DNA of 64,000 nt from assembly GCF_015221995.1 (NCBI RefSeq), contig NZ_JADFFM010000002.1, positions 1,178,001 through 1,242,000 on the forward strand, given 5' to 3'. The notes under the pieces are model-generated. The model saw only the letters and a program-made list of their open reading frames with translations. It had not been told where the DNA came from and did no database searches. The translations under genes and the position numbers were made by a program. Within the stretch, counting starts at the first letter, position 1, and every line of letters begins with the position of its first letter. The DNA comes from Mucilaginibacter boryungensis (GTDB lineage: Bacteria; Bacteroidota; Bacteroidia; Sphingobacteriales; Sphingobacteriaceae). This document shows positions 34,913 to 41,822 of the stretch, piece after piece.

Positions 34913-35437
34913 TTGAAATCACTGAGGACATATGCCATTCCATTTACCGGCTTAAAGCTGGGGAAACACGAGTTTGACTATGTGATCACCGATGCTTTTT
35001 TTGATGAGTTTGAATACTCGCTGGTAAAAAAGGCAAACCTGCAGTGTAAGGTGGAGTTGGAAAAACAGGAAACAATGCTGATCCTGAACTTCCATATCAC
35101 CGGGGATATACAGCTGACCTGCGATAAGTGCCTGGCCGATTATCCGCAGCAGGTGGATATTAAAGAGCAGCAGATCGCTAAGTTTAGCGACGAGCCTGTT
35201 GATGAGGATGAGGAAGTTATTGCCCTGACAAAAAATGATCACGAGATCAATATTGCAGGGTTAATATATGAATATATAAACGTCGCAGCGCCATTTATAG
35301 CTACCTGCGGCAACGAGGGGAATACCCCTTACTGTGATAAGGATATGCTTGATCGTTTAACTAAACTATCGGCAGGTGATGAACAACCCGAGCAGCAGAT
35401 AGACCCGCGTTGGGATGCGCTCAAAAACATTAAATAA
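34913..35437 (+). CDS. DUF177 (YceD-like) 23S rRNA accumulation protein
   Basis: 174 residues from a TTG at 34913 (MKSLRTYAIPFTGLKLGKHEF). The Cys pair CDKCLADY near residue 72-75 and a second Cys pair in CGNEGNTPYCDKDML suggest a zinc-binding site. DUF177/YceD genes almost always precede rpmF and help 23S rRNA accumulation. Here rpmF follows after 20 bp, confirming the call. The start was moved from 34892 because that codon overlaps the promoter box. Confidence 0.85.
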   Translation: MKSLRTYAIPFTGLKLGKHEFDYVITDAFFDEFEYSLVKKANLQCKVELEKQETMLILNFHITGDIQLTCDKCLADYPQQVDIKEQQIAKFSDEPVDEDEEVIALTKNDHEINIAGLIYEYINVAAPFIATCGNEGNTPYCDKDMLDRLTKLSAGDEQPEQQIDPRWDALKNIK

Positions 35438-35457
35438 GAATATAATAACAAGAAATT

Positions 35458-35649
35458 ATGCCACATCCAAAAAGGAAATTTTCGAAATCGAGGACCGCTA
35501 AACGCCGTACACACTACAAAGCTGAAGCGCCTTCATTAACAACTTGTGCAACTACTGGCGCGGTACATTTACCTCACAGAGCTTATACTGTTGACGGAAA
35601 CGTATACTACAACGGTAAATTACTTATCGAGAAAGCTGCCGTAGCCTAA
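35458..35649 (+). CDS. rpmF: 50S ribosomal protein L32
   Basis: 63 residues: MPHPKRKFSKSRTAKRRTHY is the classic L32 N-terminus. The C-terminal half LPHRAYTVDGNVYYNGK is also typical. Only one Cys remains, so this is the zinc-free (C-) form. It sits between DUF177 and plsX as in most bacteria. Confidence 0.97.
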   Translation: MPHPKRKFSKSRTAKRRTHYKAEAPSLTTCATTGAVHLPHRAYTVDGNVYYNGKLLIEKAAVA

Positions 35650-35665
35650 GTTTAATTTTCTGTAA

Positions 35666-36604
35666 ATGAAGATTGGCTTAGATATTATGGGCGGCGATTA
35701 CGCTCCCAAAGCAACTGTTTTAGGGGCTATTGCAGCCTGTAAAACACTGGCTGAAGGTCAAAAACTTGTGCTGATAGGCGACCAGCAGGTGGCCCTGGGC
35801 ATTCTTCAGGAAAATAATTTTAGTGCCGATAACTTCGAGTTTGTAAACACAACCGAAGTAATAGGTATGGGCGAACACCCTACCAAGGCCATTGTACAAA
35901 AACCCGATTCAAGCATTAGCGTTGGCTTCCAGCTTTTAAAAGATGGCAAGATCGACGCTTTTTCGTCTGCAGGTAATACCGGTGCTATGCTGGTAGGTTC
36001 CATGTTCAGCGTAAAAACCATTCCGGGCGTACAGCGTCCCGCCATGACTACCATTGTACCCAAACTGAAAGGCGGTTTGGGTATTTTGTTAGATGTAGGC
36101 GCCAATGCCGATTGTAAGCCCGAAGTGCTGGTGCAGTTTGGCGTGCTGGGCAGTTTGTTTGCGCAAAACGTTTATGGCATTGAAAACCCCAGGGTTGCGC
36201 TAATGAACATTGGCGAAGAAGAAGAAAAAGGCAATATCCTTTGCCAGGCCACCTATCCTTTAATGAAAGAAAGCCCGCTGTTTAACTTTGTTGGCAATGT
36301 GGAAGGGCGCGACCTGTTTAGCGAAGGTACCGATGTTTATGTGTGCGATGGCTTTACCGGGAACGTGATATTAAAAATGGCCGAATCTTTTTATGTGATT
36401 ACCCTTAAAAAAGGGTTAAAAGACGAATTTTTTGACCGGTTTAACTACGAACAATACGGCGGTAGCCCAATTTTGGGGGTAAACGCACCGGTAGTGGTAG
36501 GGCACGGTATATCAAGCCCCGAGGCTATAAAAAATATGGTGCTGCTATCGCGCGATATGGTAGTGAGCGGTTTGGTTGATAAAGTAAAACAGGCTTTTCA
36601 GTAA
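35666..36604 (+). CDS. plsX: Phosphate acyltransferase PlsX
   Basis: 312 residues. PlsX converts acyl-ACP plus phosphate into acyl-phosphate for PlsY in phospholipid synthesis. Signature stretches: MKIGLDIMGGDYAPKATVLGA, FSSAGNTGAMLVGSM, GILLDVGANADCKPE and VYVCDGFTGNVILK. It is a peripheral membrane enzyme. It is 17 bp after rpmF and 12 bp before fabH, a single operon linking ribosome and lipid production. Confidence 0.97.
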   Translation: MKIGLDIMGGDYAPKATVLGAIAACKTLAEGQKLVLIGDQQVALGILQENNFSADNFEFVNTTEVIGMGEHPTKAIVQKPDSSISVGFQLLKDGKIDAFSSAGNTGAMLVGSMFSVKTIPGVQRPAMTTIVPKLKGGLGILLDVGANADCKPEVLVQFGVLGSLFAQNVYGIENPRVALMNIGEEEEKGNILCQATYPLMKESPLFNFVGNVEGRDLFSEGTDVYVCDGFTGNVILKMAESFYVITLKKGLKDEFFDRFNYEQYGGSPILGVNAPVVVGHGISSPEAIKNMVLLSRDMVVSGLVDKVKQAFQ

Positions 36605-36616
36605 ATTATATATTAA

Positions 36617-37606
36617 ATGAGTAAAATTCATGCCGCTATAACTGCGGTGCACGGCTACGCCCCAGAGTATGTGCTTACTAATCAGGAGCTGGAAACCATG
36701 GTGGATACCAACGATGAATGGATCACCAGTCGTACAGGTATAAAAGAACGCCGCATATTAAAAGGCGAAGGCCTGGCAACTTCAGATATGGCCGTTCCGG
36801 CTGTTGAAGGTTTGCTAAAAAAACGCGGCATTACTGCCGACGAAATAGATCTGATCATTTTCTGCACTACCACTCCCGATCTGGTTTTCCCAGCTACGGC
36901 AAATATATTGGCCCATAAAATTGGCGCCAAAAACGCCTGGGGGTATGATCTGCAGGCGGCCTGTTCAGGCTTTCTTTTCGGCTTAGCTACCGGTGCACAG
37001 TTTATTGAAAGCGGAAAACATACTAAAGTACTGGTTATAGGCGGCGATAAAATGTCGTCGATTGTTAACTACGAAGACCGGGCCACCTGTATTATTTTTG
37101 GCGATGCCTGCGGCGCCGCTCTGCTTGAACCCAATACCGATGGTTATGGTATTCTGGATTCTATCCTGAAAAGTGATGGCTCCGGTTCACAATACCTGTA
37201 TCAAAAAGCAGGTGGGTCAAAATTACCTGCATCGCACGCTACGGTTGATGCTAAAGAGCACTTTGCTTACCAGGAAGGCCAGGCCGTATTTAAATTTGCG
37301 GTTACCAATATGGCAGATGTAGCTGCCGAAGTGATGGAGAAAAACAGCCTTACGGCAGATGACATAGCATGGCTGGTACCTCACCAGGCTAATAAACGTA
37401 TTATTGATGCCACAGCTAACCGCACAGGGGTAACCGGCGATAAGGTGATCATTAATATAGAGCGTTACGGTAATACAACTAACGGCACCATCCCTTTGTG
37501 TTTATGGGAATGGGAAGATAAATTTAAAAAGGGCGACAATATTATTTTAGCTGCTTTTGGCGGCGGATTTACCTGGGGCTCTATTTATTTAAAATGGGCA
37601 TATTAA
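36617..37606 (+). CDS. fabH: 3-oxoacyl-ACP synthase III
   Basis: 329 residues. FabH condenses acetyl-CoA (or branched starters) with malonyl-ACP to start fatty acid synthesis. The triad is Cys116 (DLQAACSGF), His256 (VPHQANKRI) and Asn286 (RYGNTTNGTIP). The start region SKIHAAITAVHGYAPEYVLT is as expected. Iso-branched fatty acids are typical of Bacteroidota, so branched starter CoAs are plausible but not shown here. A repeat-filled gap follows before accB. Confidence 0.97.
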   Translation: MSKIHAAITAVHGYAPEYVLTNQELETMVDTNDEWITSRTGIKERRILKGEGLATSDMAVPAVEGLLKKRGITADEIDLIIFCTTTPDLVFPATANILAHKIGAKNAWGYDLQAACSGFLFGLATGAQFIESGKHTKVLVIGGDKMSSIVNYEDRATCIIFGDACGAALLEPNTDGYGILDSILKSDGSGSQYLYQKAGGSKLPASHATVDAKEHFAYQEGQAVFKFAVTNMADVAAEVMEKNSLTADDIAWLVPHQANKRIIDATANRTGVTGDKVIINIERYGNTTNGTIPLCLWEWEDKFKKGDNIILAAFGGGFTWGSIYLKWAY

Positions 37607-37610
37607 ACAA

Positions 37611-37800
37611 TGTGCAGGTATGCGAATGTGCAGATATGCAAATTATCTCATCATAAGCTTATTAGCCTGAACATTATTAATAAAGCATTGTTATTTAATT
37701 ATTAATAGATAAACATCTGCATATTTGCACATAAGCACATTTGCATATTTAACAAACATCTGCATATTTGTATCCCGATAGTTTCGGGACAACAATTGCA
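37611..37800. repeat. TGCATATTTGCACA-family repeat cluster between fabH and accB
   Basis: The left arm (37611-37645, words TGTGCAGGTATGCG and TGTGCAGATATGCAAAT) is the approximate complement of the right arm (37712-37753). AAACATCTGCATATTTG occurs twice on the right (about 37711-37727 and 37754-37770). A small hairpin TCCCGATAGTTTCGGGA lies at about 37772-37788. Same word family as 3472-3574. No ORF. Confidence 0.75.
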
Positions 37801-37846
37801 TATTAACCTAATACACTGTTATTCCTAAAAACCATTACATCAAACT

Positions 37847-38323
37847 ATGGATATTAAGCAAATACAGGACCTTATACGTTTCGTTTCAAAATCAGGCGTA
37901 AACGAAGTTTCTATTGAACAGGAAAATTTCAAGATCACAATAAAAACCAACCAGGAGCCAACTTATGTAACCGCTACATTACCTGCGGCCGCACCAGCAC
38001 CACAAGTTATGGCTGCCGCGCCGGCCGCAAGCACTGCTGCTGAAGCACCAGCCGCGGCTGCACCTGCTGCCGACACGTCGAAATACATTACGGTAAAATC
38101 ACCAATGATCGGCACATTCTACCGTTCGGCAAGTCCAGAGAAACCATTTTTTGTTAACGTAGGCGACGAGATAAGCACCGGCAGTGTGTTGTGCATTATC
38201 GAGGCTATGAAACTGTTTAATGAAATAGAATCAGAAGTATCGGGCCGTATTGTAAAAGTATTGGTTGATAACGCTTCGCCGGTTGAATATGACCAACCGT
38301 TGTTTTTAGTAGAGCCTATTTAA
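37847..38323 (+). CDS. accB: Biotin carboxyl carrier protein of acetyl-CoA carboxylase
   Basis: 158 residues. A N-terminal domain (MDIKQIQDLIRFVSKSGVNE) is joined by an Ala/Pro-rich linker (about 43-76) to the biotinyl domain. The biotinylated Lys is K122 in EAMKLFNE, and SPMIGTFYRSASP is the BCCP thumb-side motif. It carries CO2 between AccC and the AccA/AccD transferase (not in the window). It is followed by accC across a 106-bp gap holding an inverted repeat. Confidence 0.97.
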   Translation: MDIKQIQDLIRFVSKSGVNEVSIEQENFKITIKTNQEPTYVTATLPAAAPAPQVMAAAPAASTAAEAPAAAAPAADTSKYITVKSPMIGTFYRSASPEKPFFVNVGDEISTGSVLCIIEAMKLFNEIESEVSGRIVKVLVDNASPVEYDQPLFLVEPI

Positions 38324-38330
38324 TTGATTT

Positions 38331-38420
38331 CACAGATTTTTGGTGAGATTACACCAATCTGTGACGTTATTAATTAATTTTTGAAAAGCATCGGTGAAAT
38401 CATAAAACACCGGTGAAATC
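38331..38420. repeat. Bulged inverted repeat and direct repeat between accB and accC
   Basis: CACAGA + TTGGTG (38331-38336, 38340-38345) pair with CACCAA + TCTGTG (38352-38363), with a 3-nt bulge and 6-nt loop. Downstream CGGTGAAATC occurs at 38392-38401 and 38411-38420. No U-tract follows, so it is more likely an mRNA structure or repeat than a terminator. Confidence 0.65.
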
Positions 38421-38429
38421 CAAAAGAAC

Positions 38430-39770
38430 ATGTTTAAAAAAATATTAATAGCTAATCGTGGTGAAATAGCCTTACGCATCATTCGTACTTGTAAGGAGAT
38501 GGGTATTAAAACGGTGGCTGTATATTCCACTGCCGACCGCGACAGCCTGCACGTGCGCTTTGCCGACGAGGCTGTTTGTATTGGCCCGCCTGCCAGCCGC
38601 GATTCCTACCTGAATATCCCCAATATCATATCCGCAGCCGAGCTGACCAACGCCGATGCCATACATCCGGGTTATGGGTTCTTGTCTGAAAACGCTAAGT
38701 TTTCGGCCATTTGCGCGGAATATAAAATTAAGTTTATTGGCGCAACCACCGATCAGATCAACGCCATGGGCGATAAGGCTTCGGCTAAGGCTACCATGAA
38801 GAAAGCCGGTGTGCCATGCATCCCGGGGTCTGAAGGTTTGTTAGAAAGCGTTAAGCAGGGTATAGATATCGCTAAGAAAATAGGTTACCCTGTTATATTA
38901 AAAGCAACTGCCGGTGGTGGTGGCCGTGGTATGCGCATTGTGTGGAAGGACGAAGAGTTTGAAGCGGCCTGGGATTCAGCCCGTGCAGAATCGGGCGCTG
39001 CCTTTGGCAACGATGGTATGTACCTGGAGAAATACGTACAGGACCCGCGCCATATTGAGATACAGGTAGTAGGCGACCAATACGGCAAAGTTTGCCATCT
39101 GAGCGAACGTGATTGTTCTATCCAGCGCCGTCACCAGAAGCTGGTGGAAGAAGCGCCATCGCCATTTATGACCGAGAAACTACGCAAGCGTATGGGCGAA
39201 GCTGCCATTAAAGGCGCTAAAGCTGTGAAATACGAAGGCGCAGGTACTATAGAATTTTTGGTTGATAAAGACCGCAACTTCTACTTCATGGAAATGAATA
39301 CCCGTATCCAGGTAGAGCACCCGGTTACGGAAGAAGTGATCAACTTCGACCTGATCAAAGAACAGATTAAGGTGGCTTCGGGCGTACCTATCTCGGGCAA
39401 AAACTACGAGCCGCAAATGCACGCTATAGAATGCCGTATAAACGCAGAGGACCCGAATAATAACTTCCGCCCTTCGCCAGGTAAAATTACCAATTTCCAT
39501 TCGCCGGGTGGCCATGGTGTACGTGTAGATACGCATGTGTACAGCGGGTATGTTATCCCACCGAATTATGATAGTATGATAGCCAAGGTGATATGTGTTG
39601 CCCAAACCCGTGAAGAGGCGTTGAGTACCATGTCGCGCGCGCTGAGCGAGTTTGTAATTGAGGGGGTAAAAACTACCATACCTTTCCACCTGAAATTGTT
39701 ACAGGATCCTAACTTCCGTGCAGGTAACTTTACTACCAAATTCATGGACACATTTGAATACAGCGAATAG
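38430..39770 (+). CDS. accC: Acetyl-CoA carboxylase, biotin carboxylase subunit
   Basis: 446 residues. AccC uses ATP and bicarbonate to carboxylate biotin on AccB. ATP-grasp motifs: FKKILIANRGEIALRIIRT at the N-terminus, KATAGGGGRGMRIV (glycine-rich loop near 152-165), EKYVQDPRHIEIQV and EMNTRIQVEHPVTEE. Full length compared with the family. It starts with ATG after AGAAC. It is in the same direction as accB and tatC. Confidence 0.97.
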   Translation: MFKKILIANRGEIALRIIRTCKEMGIKTVAVYSTADRDSLHVRFADEAVCIGPPASRDSYLNIPNIISAAELTNADAIHPGYGFLSENAKFSAICAEYKIKFIGATTDQINAMGDKASAKATMKKAGVPCIPGSEGLLESVKQGIDIAKKIGYPVILKATAGGGGRGMRIVWKDEEFEAAWDSARAESGAAFGNDGMYLEKYVQDPRHIEIQVVGDQYGKVCHLSERDCSIQRRHQKLVEEAPSPFMTEKLRKRMGEAAIKGAKAVKYEGAGTIEFLVDKDRNFYFMEMNTRIQVEHPVTEEVINFDLIKEQIKVASGVPISGKNYEPQMHAIECRINAEDPNNNFRPSPGKITNFHSPGGHGVRVDTHVYSGYVIPPNYDSMIAKVICVAQTREEALSTMSRALSEFVIEGVKTTIPFHLKLLQDPNFRAGNFTTKFMDTFEYSE

Positions 39771-39824
39771 CAAAACCTTTATAAGCAAATAATACGTAGA
39801 TACCCCTAAAAACAAGGTTTTTCC

Positions 39825-40685
39825 ATGAGCGACGGCAGCGATAAGTTAATTAAGGCAATTAAGGATAAGGGCAAAACCCTTGAAGCAGAAATGTCGTTTT
39901 TTGACCACCTGGAGGCATTAAGGTGGCACCTTATTCGCGCATCTATCGCTATCGTTATCATCACCGGTTTTGTATTTGCTTATTACGACTGGATATACGA
40001 CACCATTATTATGGGGCCCAGCAGGGAAAGCTTTTGGACTTACCGCACCATGTGTAACGTGGGCAATGCCATAGGCCGTAACTTTTGTTTCAGTAAATTC
40101 AGTATACAACTGATCAATACCGAAATGGCCGGTCAGTTCACACTGCAAATCAATTCATCGTTAATGATCGGTATTACCTTAGGGATACCATACCTGCTAT
40201 GGGAAATATGGCGTTTTGTTAAGCCTGCCCTGCACGAAAAAGAACGCAAAGCCGCTACCGGATTTGTTTTTTATGCAACCATGCTGTTTTTCCTGGGCGT
40301 GCTGTTTGGCTATTATGTAATCACCCCCATGTCATTACACTTTTTAGCTACGTATACGGTCAGCGCAAGTATCCAAAACCTGTTTAGTATCGATTCTTAT
40401 ATCTCATCGGTAGCAACATTAACACTGGCTACAGGCGTAGTATTTGAATTGCCGATATTGATATACATACTGGCTTCACTTGGGGTAATGACACCGCACC
40501 TAATGCGCAGTACCCGCCGCTATGCCATAGTTATCATCCTGATAATTGCCGCCGTGGTAACACCAACTCCGGATATGTTAACCATGACCGTAGTGAGTAT
40601 CCCGTTATTTGTACTATATGAGGTAAGTATTTTGGTAGCCGCTGCTGTTGAAAAGCGAAAGCTTAAAAAAGCAGCCGAAGCATAA
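39825..40685 (+). CDS. tatC: Sec-independent protein translocase TatC
   Basis: 286 residues with six transmembrane helices, the core of the Tat pathway that exports folded proteins with twin-arginine signals. The N-terminal MSFFDHLEALRWHLIRASIA is the TatC signature around residue 26-45; a periplasmic loop insertion (about 70-100) with two Cys (TMCNVGNAIGRNFCF) is seen in Bacteroidota. PYLLWEIWRFVKPALHEKE follows helix 2. TatA is not in the window. It lies 54 bp after accC. Confidence 0.95.
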   Translation: MSDGSDKLIKAIKDKGKTLEAEMSFFDHLEALRWHLIRASIAIVIITGFVFAYYDWIYDTIIMGPSRESFWTYRTMCNVGNAIGRNFCFSKFSIQLINTEMAGQFTLQINSSLMIGITLGIPYLLWEIWRFVKPALHEKERKAATGFVFYATMLFFLGVLFGYYVITPMSLHFLATYTVSASIQNLFSIDSYISSVATLTLATGVVFELPILIYILASLGVMTPHLMRSTRRYAIVIILIIAAVVTPTPDMLTMTVVSIPLFVLYEVSILVAAAVEKRKLKKAAEA

Positions 40686-40701
40686 CACGGGGTGTTAAAT
40701 A

Positions 40702-41523
40702 CTACAAATCCTTAATAAACCATCTGTAAAAGCCGGGAAATTCCAGGCGCCATTGACGTTCGTTATGTTGCTGGCCTTTCAATATTACCGGTTCGGGTAA
40801 GTTTTTGCGGGTTACGTTTTTCTTTGTACGCAACAGTGAATCCATCTTTAACACATCATGGGCTTCGTTCCCTTCCTGGTCCCCGCAGGCAAAAAAGAAG
40901 CGCGACCTTTTTGAGATATTATGCTCCTTCACAAACTGGTCCACCTCCGGGTTTATCCATAACGATGGGGAGAACACCCCGGCTGTTCCAAACACTTCCG
41001 GATATTTTATGCCAGCATAAAAAGCTATCAGCCCACCCATTGAACTGCCGGCTACTGCGGTGTGTTTAGCATCTGGTTTTGTGCGGTAATGGGTATCAAT
41101 ATAGGGTTTAAGGTTGTGCACTAAAAACTCGATGTAAGCCGGCCCATCAGCAGGGCCATATTTTGTTTTGTACGGGCTGTACTCCGCTATCCGCTGATTT
41201 CCACCGTGATTTATTCCTACAATAATTACCTGCTCATTCATTGGCAAACTTTCCAGCACCGAATCCACCCCCCAGCTTACCGGGCTGCCATGTTTTTTAT
41301 CGTAAATATTCTGCGCGTCCTGCATGTAAATTACCGGGTATCTTCTTTTGCTGCGATAATAATCCGCAGGCAATAATATCTGCACATCGCGCTTGCGCTG
41401 CAACTGGGGAATATCAAGATTAATGGTGATATAGTGACTGGTATCTGCGGGTACAGTTTGCGCTTTGCTGTATTGTAATACCACGGCGAGTATGATAGTA
41501 GTGAATAATAATGCTTTTTTCAT
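40702..41523 (-). CDS. Secreted alpha/beta-hydrolase, putative esterase (Fes/esterase D type)
   Basis: 273 residues from Met 41523, giving the signal peptide MKKALLFTTIILAVVLQYSK; the longer frame to 41550 adds nine non-signal residues. The esterase fold has the nucleophile motif GSSMGGL (Ser near 155-160), the strand RRYPVIYMQDAQNIYDK, and a likely His at GQQHNERQWR. The GVDSVLESL and IIVGINHGGNQR segments match the PF00756-type esterases that hydrolyse siderophore or acyl esters. Substrate unknown. It converges with tatC, with no visible terminator between them. Confidence 0.85.
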   Translation of the reverse strand: MKKALLFTTIILAVVLQYSKAQTVPADTSHYITINLDIPQLQRKRDVQILLPADYYRSKRRYPVIYMQDAQNIYDKKHGSPVSWGVDSVLESLPMNEQVIIVGINHGGNQRIAEYSPYKTKYGPADGPAYIEFLVHNLKPYIDTHYRTKPDAKHTAVAGSSMGGLIAFYAGIKYPEVFGTAGVFSPSLWINPEVDQFVKEHNISKRSRFFFACGDQEGNEAHDVLKMDSLLRTKKNVTRKNLPEPVILKGQQHNERQWRLEFPGFYRWFIKDL

Positions 41524-41705
41524 ATATGGATAAATGATGGGGATATACAATATAGCAAATAAAGTTTAGTCCAGAAACATACCCTATATGCGGCCGACGA
41601 ATAAATATGCCGCACGCCATATTGATGAAGACATCTCTGTACGCTCACCCACCAAATATTAACCTTATCCTGACACACTTACCACCTTTGCATGCGTTTT
41701 TTCTT

Positions 41706-41713
41706 TATCTTTG
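41706..41713 (+). promoter_or_regulatory. -7 box upstream of uvrA
   Basis: TATCTTTG matches TAnnTTTG exactly, about 110 nt before the uvrA ATG. A TTTG at 41687-41690 is 15 nt upstream, slightly close for a -33 partner. Between them and the gene I see nothing more; the 41524-41822 gap holds no ORF. Confidence 0.45.
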
Positions 41714-41822
41714 CGTAAATTTTTAGCAATTTGTTTTTAGGCTGAACAAACGTCTGACAGTTGCTTTAATTTTTGATTCCAGTCTACACAAACCAAGCCC
41801 TTTAAACCGGGTTTAAAATATA

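Noticed and set aside
37611..37800. Possible CRISPR array in the fabH-accB gap
   Set aside because: The repeats have unequal spacing, are inverted as well as direct, and vary in sequence; there are no cas genes.
39180..39689. 169-residue minus-strand frame inside accC
   Set aside because: It is antisense to conserved biotin carboxylase sequence and lacks any recognisable domain.
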